Source of the DNA: Pontibacter qinzhouensis
GTDB taxonomy: Bacteria; Bacteroidota; Bacteroidia; Cytophagales; Hymenobacteraceae
Length of the DNA stretch: 46,832 nucleotides
Reading direction: 5' to 3'
Assembly (NCBI RefSeq): GCF_008017455.1
Contig: NZ_VRTY01000045.1
Span: 1-46,832, forward strand
Position 1 is the stretch's first letter; every line of letters starts with the position of its first letter. A program made the translations under genes and the position numbers. The notes below the pieces were generated by a model, which ran no database searches, was not told where the DNA came from, and saw only the letters and a list, made by a program, of their open reading frames with translations. Shown piece after piece: positions 8,401-17,000 of the stretch.

Positions 8401-9210
8401 TTAATTTTTGGCTAGGTACATCTTATGCTTTAAGTTCTTGTATTCATAAAGATCTACTTTAACCGAGCCTACAAACATGTTTGCCTGTATAAGTACAGGT
8501 ATTTTATTGTTGTCGTCTGATAGGTAAACCGAAATGGCATCCTCGCCCTGAAAGAGTTTGTTACTTGGCATTTTCGGTATCAGTTTTATAGCTCTTATGT
8601 TGCCTGCTTTGGTGCTAACTGTTTCGCGGCCTTTGTAGGTAACCACCATGTCAAAAACTTCCTCATCAAAAAAACCTTTTACGTTTATTTTGTCGCCTAC
8701 TTTCAGCTTATCGTAGTTTTGGGTGCGCAAAAAGTAAAAACCGCTTACAATATCCTGCACGTTATCGGGTATTTTGTGGGTGCCGGTGTGCTTGTCTTTG
8801 TTTCGTTTTTTCATTTCTACCGAAGCCGTTTTGGTGTGGTGGTTAAAGTCCACGGTTTCTCTTTTGCGGTAGTTTCCTTCTTCTATGTTGCGGAACGAGC
8901 GTTGAGGCAGTATAGCAGCTGTGTCTATATAAGACTGCCAGGTATCTCTTATCTTAATGAAAAAATCGAAAGAGCTGGTGGTTTTGCCGTAAACGGTTGC
9001 CTTGTAACAAGGCCTGCCATTTACATATTGCAGCGTAGGCGAGGTGTCTATAACTGCCTCTGCTGCCGTTATAGGTCCATAATGCACTTTGTATTTTAAG
9101 ACTTCGCCGGTCGAAAAGCTTTGGTTAGGAATGTGGCGAAGGGTATCGCTTGCCACAAAACCAGACAGTACAACTACTAGTAATAATAAGGCCGGAAATA
9201 TCTTACTCAT
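8401..9210 (-). CDS. DUF3108 domain protein, exported
   Basis: A 269-residue protein with a signal peptide (hydrophobic residues 5-19, ending near VAS). The body matches the DUF3108 family: an early GEVLKYKVHYGPITAAEA segment, a central region of alternating beta-strands, and a C-terminal YLSDDNNKIPVLI motif, where family members carry DxxxxPV. Family members are periplasmic or cell-surface beta-rich proteins of unknown function. ATG 9210 was chosen over 9240 because the signal peptide begins there. It lies downstream of recA in the same direction but is separated from it by a terminator, so it is probably transcribed on its own. Confidence 0.85.
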   Translation of the reverse strand: MSKIFPALLLLVVVLSGFVASDTLRHIPNQSFSTGEVLKYKVHYGPITAAEAVIDTSPTLQYVNGRPCYKATVYGKTTSSFDFFIKIRDTWQSYIDTAAILPQRSFRNIEEGNYRKRETVDFNHHTKTASVEMKKRNKDKHTGTHKIPDNVQDIVSGFYFLRTQNYDKLKVGDKINVKGFFDEEVFDMVVTYKGRETVSTKAGNIRAIKLIPKMPSNKLFQGEDAISVYLSDDNNKIPVLIQANMFVGSVKVDLYEYKNLKHKMYLAKN

Positions 9211-9322
9211 GGTTTTATGTATAAGGACGTTATAGCTCACAGAATCAACTATTATACCAAATGTTTTTTCCTTTTCAACTAAAATTAAACACTTTTATTC
9301 TGCTATTCAACACCACTAAAAC

Positions 9323-9355
9323 AAAAAAGGTGCTAACGGAGTAGCACCTTTTTTG
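9323..9355. terminator. Terminator downstream of recA
   Basis: The stem GGTGCTA (9329-9335) pairs with TAGCACC (9342-9348), with an A-run before and a T-run after. It works in the recA direction (minus) and could be bidirectional. Confidence 0.85.
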
Positions 9356-9381
9356 TTTTTAACCTTATTTTAAAACAAGCC

Positions 9382-10422
9382 TTATTCTGCAGGAGTATCT
9401 TCTAAGGCAGCAGCAACTTTGGCTGGCTCGCCTTTTACAATAGCTCTTATTTTAGCTTCGATCTCGTCCATCAGTTCAGGATTGTCGAGCAGAATCTGCT
9501 TCACGCCATCTCTACCCTGGCCCAGTTTGCTGCCATTGTACGAGAACCAAGAACCAGATTTCTGTACAATCTCCAGCTCAACGCCTAAGTCCAGAATTTC
9601 GCCAACTTTGGAGATGCCTTCGCCATACATAATGTCGAACTCGATTACTTTAAACGGAGGCGCTACTTTGTTTTTCACTACTTTTACTTTCGTGCGGTTA
9701 CCGGTAATGTTGTCGGCACCCTCTTTAATTTGCCCGATACGGCGAATATCGAGACGTACGGAAGCATAGAATTTAAGGGCGTTACCACCAGTAGTTGTCT
9801 CGGGGTTACCGAACATAACACCAATTTTCTCGCGTAGCTGGTTAATGAAGATACAGCAGCAGCCGGTTTTGTTGATGGTGCCTGTCAGTTTACGAAGCGC
9901 CTGCGACATAAGGCGGGCCTGTAAACCCATCTTGCTGTCGCCCATGTCGCCTTCGAGTTCTCCTTTTGGAACAAGCGCCGCTACAGAGTCGATTACAATA
10001 ATATCTATGGCGCCAGAGCGAATAAGGTGGTCGGCAATTTCAAGAGCCTGCTCCCCGTTGTCTGGCTGAGAGATCAGCAGGTTTTCGGTATCGATGCCAA
10101 GTTTTTCGGCGTAAGCTTTATCAAATGCGTGTTCGGCGTCGATGAAAGCTGCCAGGCCGCCTGCTTTTTGTGCTTCTGCAATGGCGTGCATGGTAAGCGT
10201 CGTTTTACCAGATGATTCTGGTCCATATATTTCAATGACACGGCCACGTGGCAAACCGCCTATGCCCAAAGCGATATCTAACCCAAGCGAACCTGTAGAA
10301 ATGGCAGGTATGTCCTCCACTTTGTTATCGCTCAACTTCATAACGGTTCCTTTGCCGTATGTTTTGTCGAGCTTATCTATGGTTAGCTGCAGGGCTTTAA
10401 GTTTTTCGTTGCTTACGCTCAT
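9382..10422 (-). CDS. recA: RecA recombinase
   Basis: A 346-residue RecA, the ATP-dependent strand-exchange protein of homologous recombination and usually the co-protease of the SOS response. The Walker A motif GPESSGKT is at residues 67-74. Also present are the Walker B region ([14 protein letters not shown]), the conserved [19 protein letters not shown] stretch, [10 protein letters not shown] before loop 2, and [14 protein letters not shown]. The length and order are standard, with a short C-terminus ending in acidic residues. It is divergent from the barrel protein at 10583. The shared upstream region holds a TTTG/TAATTTCA promoter candidate and TTTGCTAAT palindromes that recur before ruvB. 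Confidence 0.98.
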   Translation of the reverse strand: MSVSNEKLKALQLTIDKLDKTYGKGTVMKLSDNKVEDIPAISTGSLGLDIALGIGGLPRGRVIEIYGPESSGKTTLTMHAIAEAQKAGGLAAFIDAEHAFDKAYAEKLGIDTENLLISQPDNGEQALEIADHLIRSGAIDIIVIDSVAALVPKGELEGDMGDSKMGLQARLMSQALRKLTGTINKTGCCCIFINQLREKIGVMFGNPETTTGGNALKFYASVRLDIRRIGQIKEGADNITGNRTKVKVVKNKVAPPFKVIEFDIMYGEGISKVGEILDLGVELEIVQKSGSWFSYNGSKLGQGRDGVKQILLDNPELMDEIEAKIRAIVKGEPAKVAAALEDTPAE

Positions 10423-10453
10423 GTGTGTTTGATTAAATAGCTTTATATTGATG

Positions 10454-10485
10454 TGAAATTACAACTTTTGCAGCCAATTAGCAAA
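10454..10485 (-). promoter_or_regulatory. Putative recA promoter
   Basis: On the minus strand TTTG (10485-10482), a 20-nt spacer and TAATTTCA (10461-10454), close to the TTTG-N19..21-TAnnTTTG pattern with a weaker last half. It lies 32 nt before the ATG. Confidence 0.45.
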
Positions 10486-10517
10486 AAAGCAAACAACTAA
10501 TTTGCTAATTTTTTTAG
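10477..10517. promoter_or_regulatory. Paired ATTAGCAAA / TTTGCTAAT inverted repeat upstream of recA
   Basis: ATTAGCAAA (10477-10485) and TTTGCTAAT (10501-10509) form a 9-bp inverted repeat that overlaps the candidate -33 element. A further CAACTAA/TTAGTTG pair brackets the right arm (10494-10519). The same 9-mer pair occurs upstream of ruvB. An operator role, for example for an SOS repressor, is inference. Confidence 0.4.
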
Positions 10518-10582
10518 TTGATCTTTGCTGCTAGTTCTTAACAAAAGCAGGTAGTGTTTTGTCCCCTTTTTCTCTAAAATTT

Positions 10583-11731
10583 ATGTATTTTTTTAGGCTG
10601 GTTTTAATCTTAATAGTATTGTTTAGTAGTCAGTTAGTTAATGCCCAGCTCAACAACGATGCGCTGCTGCAGAAGTTACCCGTAACAGCGGCCAATGCTA
10701 ATCAGGTTAGGATAAATGTGTTTGCATCGGGCTTCTCTAAAAACAACGAGTACTTTAACGGCATTGCCGATGGTTATACCTTATTTGGCTACCAGCTTAA
10801 CCCAAGTTTGTCGTACCAGCCGGCGCCTTTTGTGCGTATAGATGCCGGCCTTTTTGCCTGGAAAGATTTTGGAGCATCGGGCTACCAAAGCATTCAACCT
10901 ACTTTTACGGTAAAAATTCAGAAAGAGAACTGGGCGTTTCTGTTCGGCACGCTGGAGGGCAACCTGAACCATGGCTACATAGAGCCCCTCTTCGATTTTG
11001 AGCGTGTTATTCTAGATCGTATCGAGAATGGCCTGCAGTACCTTTACCACACCAACCGCTTTAGAATGGATGCCTGGCTTAACTGGAACAAAATGATTTA
11101 TGTAGCCGACCCAAACCGTGAAGAAGTAGAAGGCGGTATAAGTGCTGCTGTGGCGCTGCTGAACAAAGAAGGCAAGTGGGGCCAGGACCATACATTTAAG
11201 ATACATCTGCCCCTGCAGTTTACGGCCCAGCACAAGGGCGGCCAGATAGATAACAACGACCTGCCGTTACTAACCGTTGTGAACGCAGCTGCAGGGCTGG
11301 AGGTGGAGCAGACATACCCCTTTAACTTTCTGAAGCGGATTTACACTAAAAACTATATCGTGGGTTTCAAAGATTTCTCGAACGAGTTTCTGCTGCCTTT
11401 TGAGAGCGGAAGCGGCCTTTACCTCAATGCAGGCATCGACACCAAGTATCAGGATGTTATGCTTAGTTACTGGCAGGGAAGTGGCTATATCAGCGAGCTG
11501 GGCGGCAGGCTGTATCAATCGGCCTCTACTACCTACAAAAACCCTGATTATGTGCAGGAGGAACGGAGGTTGCTTATTCTAAGGCTAATGAAGGATGTTG
11601 AAATACTGGAGAACCTGCACCTGACTTTCCGGCTGGAGCCGGTGCTGGATCTGGACAACCCGAAGCTGGAGTTCTCGAATACTTTCTTTTTAACCTTCGA
11701 TACTGATTTTTTTGTAGCAAAGAAGAAGTAG
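10583..11731 (+). CDS. Predicted outer-membrane beta-barrel protein, function unknown
   Basis: A 382-residue protein starting with a clear signal peptide (residues 4-20, cleavage near VNA-QLNND). The mature part has no recognised domain. It is rich in alternating hydrophobic/aromatic strands (LFGYQLNPSLSYQP, FVRIDAGLFAWKD, LNAGIDTKYQDVMLSYWQGSGYI). It ends in a strand with aromatic residues close to the C-terminus (LTFDTDFFVAKKK), in line with a beta-barrel porin-like protein of the outer membrane. ATG 10583 was chosen over TTG 10559 because the signal peptide begins there. It is divergent from recA. A repeat copy begins 8 nt after its stop. The barrel call is inference from composition. Confidence 0.75.
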   Translation: MYFFRLVLILIVLFSSQLVNAQLNNDALLQKLPVTAANANQVRINVFASGFSKNNEYFNGIADGYTLFGYQLNPSLSYQPAPFVRIDAGLFAWKDFGASGYQSIQPTFTVKIQKENWAFLFGTLEGNLNHGYIEPLFDFERVILDRIENGLQYLYHTNRFRMDAWLNWNKMIYVADPNREEVEGGISAAVALLNKEGKWGQDHTFKIHLPLQFTAQHKGGQIDNNDLPLLTVVNAAAGLEVEQTYPFNFLKRIYTKNYIVGFKDFSNEFLLPFESGSGLYLNAGIDTKYQDVMLSYWQGSGYISELGGRLYQSASTTYKNPDYVQEERRLLILRLMKDVEILENLHLTFRLEPVLDLDNPKLEFSNTFFLTFDTDFFVAKKK

Positions 11732-11739
11732 GTGTGTGT

Positions 11740-11797
11740 TACCCTTGAACAAAAAACACTGAATTGGCTTCTGAAGGCCATTTTTATTTGAATAATT
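11740..11797 (-). repeat. Dispersed 60-bp intergenic repeat, copy 4 (reverse)
   Basis: TACCCTTGA start, GGCTTCTGAAGGCC palindrome followed by ATTTTTATTTGAATAATT. It begins 8 nt after the stop of the barrel gene, in terminator-like orientation to it. Confidence 0.8.
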
Positions 11798-11920
11798 GCT
11801 GGTTGTTTGTTGTTGAAGGTTAAATGGTTGAATTGTTAATTCGAGAAGCTTCGATTAAAAATATATTGTAACTCGTAACTTCTGAAGGCCTGAGTACATG
11901 CAAGTAAAACTGCCGGGCAG

Positions 11921-11977
11921 ACCCTTGGCAATATTTTGCCCAAAAACCTTCCGAAGGCAAATTCTATTGGAATAATT
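11921..11977 (-). repeat. Dispersed 60-bp intergenic repeat, copy 5 (reverse)
   Basis: ACCCTTGGCA start, AAAACCTTCCGAAGG centre, TATTGGAATAATT end. Same orientation as copy 4, 123 nt further on. Confidence 0.8.
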
Positions 11978-12032
11978 GCTCCTTTACTCGGCATAACTAA
12001 GTTAAATGTGCTTAGCATCCTGAAAAGAGAAT

Positions 12033-12662
12033 TTATGCCAGCACTTTAGACTTTGCCTCTTTCAGTTGCTGTAATTGTTCAAAGTCGGGGAGGGTGATGC
12101 CGTAGTAGCTCAGGTCTAGCAACTCGTTTGTGGTGGCGCCACGGTAGTCGCTGCGGAGGGTGCCCTCCAGCTGAAACCCGGCTTCTAATGCAAGTGCTCC
12201 TAAAATGGCATTGGCTTCGGTACATCGCAAATAGATTTTCTGCAACGACAGGTTTCTGAAGCCAAACACTACAACCTCCTGCATTGCCTGTAAGGCAAGT
12301 GACCTGGTAGCAGGCCACTCCGTAAAATACAGCCCCAGCTCTGCCTTCGGAATTTTGTAATCCAGGTTTTTCAGAGTAATGTCGCCGATGTAGGTTTTGT
12401 CTTCTTTCAGCCACACCCCAAAATCAAACACTTTCCGGTTTTCCCAATCGGTGCGGAGCTGTCTCATTTGTGTGCGGGCATCGTCCAGTACTTTTACGCG
12501 TGCCAGCCGGTTGCCAAATGCCGGGTTCAGAAGAGCACCATTTTCCAGCATCACGCGCATAAAATCCGATTCGTCTCCCTCTTCATAGGGCCGCAGAACA
12601 AGCTGCTTCGTCTCCAGCCGCTCGTTAAACGACTCCGACAGTACATTGTATAAATAGCTCAT
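12033..12662 (-). CDS. GNAT-family N-acetyltransferase (RimJ/RimL-like)
   Basis: A 209-residue acetyltransferase. The N-terminal ETKQLVLRPYEEGDESDFMRVM is the typical start of the RimJ/RimL-like Acetyltransf_3 group. The acetyl-CoA-binding central part includes IGDITLKNLDYKIPKAELGLYF and the helix TRSLALQAMQEVVVFGF. The C-terminal NAILGALALEAGFQLEGTLRS matches the family's conserved last strands. Members acetylate protein N-termini or small amines; the substrate here is unknown. The gene is divergent from the SDR gene at 12848. ATG 12662 is the only sensible start. Confidence 0.85.
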   Translation of the reverse strand: MSYLYNVLSESFNERLETKQLVLRPYEEGDESDFMRVMLENGALLNPAFGNRLARVKVLDDARTQMRQLRTDWENRKVFDFGVWLKEDKTYIGDITLKNLDYKIPKAELGLYFTEWPATRSLALQAMQEVVVFGFRNLSLQKIYLRCTEANAILGALALEAGFQLEGTLRSDYRGATTNELLDLSYYGITLPDFEQLQQLKEAKSKVLA

Positions 12663-12847
12663 GATACAGGTTCCTTCCTAAATTTATGTACAGACAGGCA
12701 TTTGTAGTACGTACGCTAACCAGCCAAAAACGATGGAAAGCCGTGGTGCCATGCCTGCTGTGTACTAACAAAGCAAGTGCCTCGTCGTAAACTTAAGTAC
12801 CTCTTTTGTAGGAGGTGCTCAAACAATACATTAAGCTATTGAAACAA

Positions 12848-13711
12848 ATGAAAAAAAGACTAGAAGACAAAGTTGCCATTGTAACGGGTGGTGGCAGTGG
12901 TATAGGCGAAGCTATCTGTAAAAAGTTTGCCAACGAAGGTGCCAGGGTGGTAGTAGCGGGTTTCCCGGAAGACTCGGTAGAGGAAGTGGCCAACGAAATT
13001 ACGAAAGCAGGCGGCAAAGCTGTGGCCTTTACCGGCGACCTTTCGGTAGAGGCTAATGCCAGAAAATGTGTGGAACTTACGGTGCAGGAGTTTGGCAAGC
13101 TGGATATCCTGATTAACAATGCGGGCGTGTTCCCGGAAGTGAACTTAGTAACAGACTATACCGAGGAAGCCTTCGACTACATGTTACGGCATAACAACAA
13201 AACAACTTTTCTTATGTCGAAGGCGGCGCTGCCGGAGCTGCAGAAAACCAAAGGTAACATTGTAATTGCCGGCTCTGAGGCAGGTATGGTAGGTATTCCG
13301 CAAAACGCGGCCTATGGCGGCACCAAGGCCTTTAACCATGCCTTTATGCGTGGCCTGGCCGTAGAGCAGGCGCAGTTTGGCGTACGTTGCAACTGCGTAG
13401 GCCCCGGCCCCATAGATACCGCCTGGACCCACGCCAGCACCGGCCCTATGGATAAAGAGATGGAGAAGACAAACAAAATAGCTACGCCTATAGGCAGGCT
13501 GGGCACACCGGAAGAGGTAGCCAACGTGTACCTTTTTCTGGCCTCTGCGGAAGCTTCTTATGTTACAGGAGCTGTGTATATGGTAGATGGTGGCATTACC
13601 CTGGGCAAAGGACCTATAGGAGAGAAGGCCGATTCGTCGATGAAGCAGGAGCCGGAAGGTGACCTGGATCTAAAGCACAGCATGGATGGCCATACTTCCA
13701 TTAGGGAGTAA
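12848..13711 (+). CDS. Short-chain dehydrogenase/reductase (SDR)
   Basis: A 287-residue classical SDR oxidoreductase. The cofactor motif TGGGSGIG is at residues 13-20, NNAG at 90-93, and the catalytic triad is Ser143, Tyr156 and Lys160 (YGGTK). The C-terminal YVTGAVYMVDGGITLG is the usual substrate-loop end. About 30 extra polar residues follow it (EPEGDLDLKHSMDG), longer than the typical 250-residue family form. The likely reaction is NAD(P)-dependent oxidation or reduction of a sugar or alcohol, and the substrate cannot be named. ATG 12848 was chosen over TTG 12815 from family alignment. Confidence 0.88.
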   Translation: MKKRLEDKVAIVTGGGSGIGEAICKKFANEGARVVVAGFPEDSVEEVANEITKAGGKAVAFTGDLSVEANARKCVELTVQEFGKLDILINNAGVFPEVNLVTDYTEEAFDYMLRHNNKTTFLMSKAALPELQKTKGNIVIAGSEAGMVGIPQNAAYGGTKAFNHAFMRGLAVEQAQFGVRCNCVGPGPIDTAWTHASTGPMDKEMEKTNKIATPIGRLGTPEEVANVYLFLASAEASYVTGAVYMVDGGITLGKGPIGEKADSSMKQEPEGDLDLKHSMDGHTSIRE

Positions 13712-13732
13712 AAAGTTTTAACCCGCTTAAAG

Positions 13733-13776
13733 CAGCAAAGGCCAGCGACACAATATCGCTGACCTTTGCTTTTATT
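13733..13776. terminator. Bidirectional terminator between SDR and the small unknown gene
   Basis: AGCAAAGGCCAGCGA (from 13734) pairs with TCGCTGACCTTTGCT (13756-13770) apart from one mismatch, loop CACAATA. TTTATT follows. On the minus strand it overlaps the stop of the next gene. Confidence 0.8.
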
Positions 13777-14212
13777 AATTTACTGATGAAGTCAGGTAAG
13801 GGTAGATGTGGTGCTTCGGGCTTTTTAAGTTCTTTTGCTGCATCATTACTACCAGGGTGTGGGCGGTTTCGTTAAAAAACTCTAGCCTCCTGATCAGCAT
13901 CTCTTTCTGCAGCACAGTGCCCTGGTCTGTTTTTATGTAGGCTCTTTTGTCTTCCAGCACATGGTGCATCACCTCAGTAGCCTGCTGCTCGTGCTGCAGG
14001 AACCACCCCTGGAAATCTTCGAGTCGCTTTGCTCCGGTTGTAGCCGATGTAAAGTTTAAGCCATGCAAACGTAGGATGCCAGCCAGCAAGTCTACTTCCA
14101 AAGGAATAGAGACATTATACGGCATCGTGCGCGTTTCAAGCTTGCTGTTAAACGCTCCGATGATCTTGTTTATATTGTCTTTCAGGTTGAATAGTAAGGC
14201 GGCCGCTTCCAT
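13775..14212 (-). CDS. Hypothetical protein, 145 aa
   Basis: I do not recognise this family. The protein is soluble and mostly helical by composition. It has a run of conserved-looking segments: a leucine-rich N-terminus (ALLFNLKDNINKI), a central LLAGILRLHGLNF, and a C-terminal helix with several glutamines and methionines (HTLVVMMQQKN). No signal peptide and no transmembrane segment. It is convergent with the SDR gene, whose terminator reaches into its stop codon. Upstream are a repeat copy and the MoxR gene in the same direction, so joint transcription with moxR is unlikely. Coding is supported by frame length and composition only. Confidence 0.65.
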   Translation of the reverse strand: MEAAALLFNLKDNINKIIGAFNSKLETRTMPYNVSIPLEVDLLAGILRLHGLNFTSATTGAKRLEDFQGWFLQHEQQATEVMHHVLEDKRAYIKTDQGTVLQKEMLIRRLEFFNETAHTLVVMMQQKNLKSPKHHIYPYLTSSVN

Positions 14213-14317
14213 AGAGAAGATTATTGATTTTCTTTGTCAGAATTTAAGGTACAAAAATACACAGATAAATGGAGTAGCCAACATCAAAAATTCATAACAG
14301 CAGGATTAGCTGTAGCC

Positions 14318-14376
14318 TACCCTTGAACTATTTCTGCTTTAAAAGCTTTGGAAGGGCATTTTGATTAGAATAATTT
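14318..14376 (-). repeat. Dispersed 60-bp intergenic repeat, copy 6 (reverse)
   Basis: TACCCTTGAAC start, AAAAGCTTTGGAAGGGC centre, GATTAGAATAATTT end. It lies between the small unknown gene and moxR. Confidence 0.8.
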
Positions 14377-14485
14377 GGTCGCCGATTGTTATTTGTTGAT
14401 TGTTATATGGCTTGTTTTGAGAATCAGGAGGAGTAAGCAAGGTACTTTTATATTTCCTTTCAGCAATCAGCAACCAACAATTAAC

Positions 14486-15451
14486 CTACAGCAAATCCTG
14501 AATCAACTGCTCTACGGTAACGCCTTCGGCCTCGGCTTTAAAGTTACGGACAATCCGGTGGCGCAGAATAGGCAGAGCTACTGCCTGCACGTCTTCAATA
14601 TCTGGTGAGTACTTGCCGTTGAGCAGGGCATTGCATTTGGCGCCTACAATCAGGTGCTGCGATGCTCTTGGGCCAGCGCCCCACTCCAGAAACTGGTTAG
14701 CTTGTGTAGCGGCGTGTGGCGTGTTAGGGCGGGTTTTGTGCACCAGTTTTACGGCATACTCCACTACATTGTCTACTACCGGTACACGGCGCACCAACTG
14801 CTGAAAGGCTACAATCTCGTCGGCGTGCAGAATTTTGTTGAGGGATGTTTTAAGGGCCCCTGTGGTGTTTTTTACAATCTGCAGCTCCGACTCATAACTC
14901 GGGTAACCAAGTGTAATGTTAAACATAAAGCGGTCGAGTTGTGCCTCCGGCAGCGGGTAGGTTCCTTCCTGCTCAATCGGGTTTTGGGTTGCCAGCACGA
15001 AAAACGGCCTTGGCAGGTCGTAACGCTTGCCGGCCACTGTTACTGAGTACTCCTGCATCGACTCCAGCAAGGCAGCCTGGGTTTTTGGAGGTGTCCGGTT
15101 TATTTCGTCGGCCAAAACAATGTTGGCGAACACCGGGCCTGTCACGAACTTAAAGTTACGGTCTTTATCCAGTGTCTCAGCGCCTACAATATCTGTCGGC
15201 ATCAGGTCGGGCGTAAACTGCACCCGGTTAAACGACATGTCGAGCGAGGAGGCAATCGTCTGGATCAAAAGAGTTTTAGCAAGACCCGGAACACCTACGA
15301 GTAAGCAATGCCCCTGACAAAAAACAGCTGTAAGTACCAGCCGCACCACTTCATCCTGGCCAACTATTACTTTAGAAATTTCGGATGTGAGCTCCCGGTA
15401 AGAGCGATGTAGCGCATCGGCTGCTTCTTTGTCAGAAGTGTATTGCTGCAT
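14486..15451 (-). CDS. MoxR-family AAA+ ATPase
   Basis: A 321-residue AAA_3 ATPase. Walker A is GVPGLAKT (residues 53-60), Walker B ends DEIN (114-117), and the PPKTQAALLESMQEYSVTV, PFFVLATQNPIEQEGTYPL and PEAQLDRFMF segments are all characteristic of MoxR proteins. The C-terminal lid ends near the standard length. MoxR ATPases act as chaperones for assembly of other proteins, often next to DUF58 and VWA (Bat) genes. Neither is encoded downstream here. Upstream in the same direction are two peptidyl-prolyl isomerase genes, so it may form an envelope-biogenesis transcription unit with them. Confidence 0.92.
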   Translation of the reverse strand: MQQYTSDKEAADALHRSYRELTSEISKVIVGQDEVVRLVLTAVFCQGHCLLVGVPGLAKTLLIQTIASSLDMSFNRVQFTPDLMPTDIVGAETLDKDRNFKFVTGPVFANIVLADEINRTPPKTQAALLESMQEYSVTVAGKRYDLPRPFFVLATQNPIEQEGTYPLPEAQLDRFMFNITLGYPSYESELQIVKNTTGALKTSLNKILHADEIVAFQQLVRRVPVVDNVVEYAVKLVHKTRPNTPHAATQANQFLEWGAGPRASQHLIVGAKCNALLNGKYSPDIEDVQAVALPILRHRIVRNFKAEAEGVTVEQLIQDLL

Positions 15452-15550
15452 ATAAGTATCTCTAAGTTATGAGTCAAGATTATGTTTGGCAGATCGGGCC
15501 TAAAAGCCGTTGCTGCCAGTCTTACCGGGTTTTGTTACCAGCTACGTATG

Positions 15551-16930
15551 CTATTGATTTACAGATTGGAGTATCTGGCAACTCTGGAACTCCGGATCGA
15601 TCTGGATGTATACGGTATCTAAATTCTTTTTGAACCAGGTATCTACTGCTTTTCCTCTTTTCTCCTGTATGGCGGCATTCGATATTTTCTGGTAATCGTC
15701 GCGCAGGTTGGCTAAGTGCGGAACTGTTTTAGATTTCAGGTAAATAATACGCACCGCATCTGTACCTTCTGGTGTTTTGTAAGGAATAGGCTGCGAAATA
15801 TCGCCTACTTTCATCGTATCAATTACAAAGAAAATAGCTGGGTCTACCTGCTCCATCGGGAAGTACGTGTCGCCGGTGGCACGGTTGGTTAACATGCCGC
15901 CATTGTCTTTTGTATTTTTATCGTCAGAGAGTTCTTTGGCCGCTTTGGCAAAGGTCATGCTATCGTTTACAATCAGGTTCCGGATGCTGTCCATCTCGGC
16001 CACAGCTTCTTCCACGTTTATGGTGGCTGTGGCTGGTTTAATTAAAATATGGCGGGAGTTAAATTCCTGGCCTCTTTTCTCGATCAGCTGTATCAGGTGG
16101 AAACCGAACTGCGACTCTACCACATTCGAGATCTGGCCGGGCTCCAGCTTTAAAGCGGTTGCTTCGTATTCTGGTACAAGTTCTTTTCTTTTAAAGAAAC
16201 CAAGCTCACCGCCATCTTGTGCAGAGCCAACATCATCAGAGAACTGCTTGGCAAGAGTGGCAAAGTCTTCGCCGGCTACAATACGGGCTTTTATATCTTC
16301 GAGCTTCTGGCGCGCTACAGCTTTCTGCTGCTTGCTTACCTGGGCAAATTTTACAATCTGCCCTATCTCCACTTCACTTGAGAAATAAGGAAGGCTGTCT
16401 TTAGGAATAGCATTAAAGTAGTTACGGATTTCTTTGGGCGTTACGGTTACCTTCTCGTAGATCTGGCGCTGCATTTTGGCCACCACCAACTGCTCCTTAA
16501 TGCTGCGGCGCAGGTCATCTTTCAGCTGCTTTAGTGTTTTGTTGTAGTATTGCTCTACCCGCTCTACACCTCCGGCCTGCTGCACAATATAGTTTACACG
16601 CTCGTTCAGTTCGCCATTCACCTGCGATTCTTCTACCGTAACAGAGTCGATCTCCGCACGGGCAAGCAACAGCTTATCCTGCACCATCGATTCCAGCAGT
16701 TCGCATTTCAGGCCCGGAGCATCCTGCTGCTTCGACTGAGCCAGGTACTGCAGGTATGTAAACTCCATTTCTGAGCGAAGAATAATATGGTTATCTATTT
16801 TAGCAACTATACCATCGATCTTCCGCTGCACAGGGGTCTGGGCAAAAGTGGTGGCAGAAGCCAGCAGGCAACAAATAAGCACGAAGGCAAGGCCGGCTGC
16901 TACTCTTTTTAAATTTGGGATATGAATCAT
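15551..16930 (-). CDS. SurA-like periplasmic peptidyl-prolyl isomerase / chaperone
   Basis: A 459-residue exported protein with a signal peptide (hydrophobic core VAAGLAFVLICCLLASA, cleavage near FAQ-TPV). A SurA N-terminal helical chaperone region (VAKIDNHIILRSEMEF, about residues 40-170) follows, then two PpiC-type rotamase domains. The first is recognised by AGEDFATLAKQFSDD, GGELGFFKRKELVPEYE and FGFHLIQLIE. The second begins NSRHILIKP and is more divergent. It probably escorts outer-membrane proteins through the periplasm. ATG 16930 was preferred over TTG 16939. It lies 70 nt downstream of the lipoprotein isomerase gene and 99 nt upstream of moxR. Confidence 0.9.
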   Translation of the reverse strand: MIHIPNLKRVAAGLAFVLICCLLASATTFAQTPVQRKIDGIVAKIDNHIILRSEMEFTYLQYLAQSKQQDAPGLKCELLESMVQDKLLLARAEIDSVTVEESQVNGELNERVNYIVQQAGGVERVEQYYNKTLKQLKDDLRRSIKEQLVVAKMQRQIYEKVTVTPKEIRNYFNAIPKDSLPYFSSEVEIGQIVKFAQVSKQQKAVARQKLEDIKARIVAGEDFATLAKQFSDDVGSAQDGGELGFFKRKELVPEYEATALKLEPGQISNVVESQFGFHLIQLIEKRGQEFNSRHILIKPATATINVEEAVAEMDSIRNLIVNDSMTFAKAAKELSDDKNTKDNGGMLTNRATGDTYFPMEQVDPAIFFVIDTMKVGDISQPIPYKTPEGTDAVRIIYLKSKTVPHLANLRDDYQKISNAAIQEKRGKAVDTWFKKNLDTVYIQIDPEFQSCQILQSVNQ

Positions 16931-16958
16931 GTTGTGCAATGCGCTTCTAAAGTAAACG

Positions 16959-16966
16959 CAAATTTA
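16959..16966 (-). promoter_or_regulatory. Putative -7 box of the SurA-like gene
   Basis: Minus-strand TAAATTTG, an exact TAnnTTTG match 28 nt before the ATG at 16930. No convincing -33 element. Confidence 0.4.
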
Positions 16967-17000
16967 ACTTCTTTATTCTATGTTAAGAAAAAACAGGAGC

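Larger units (their letters stand above)
11732..12032. other. Intergenic region between convergent genes with two repeat copies
   Basis: No gene. Copies 4 and 5 of the dispersed repeat (both reverse) are separated by an AAATGGTTGAATTGTTAA-type linker and a short CTTCTGAAGGCC remnant near 11880. Confidence 0.6.

Noticed and set aside
11732..12032. Copies 4 and 5 as a short tandem duplication
   Set aside because: The sequences between and around them differ, and each copy is as divergent from the other as from distant copies.
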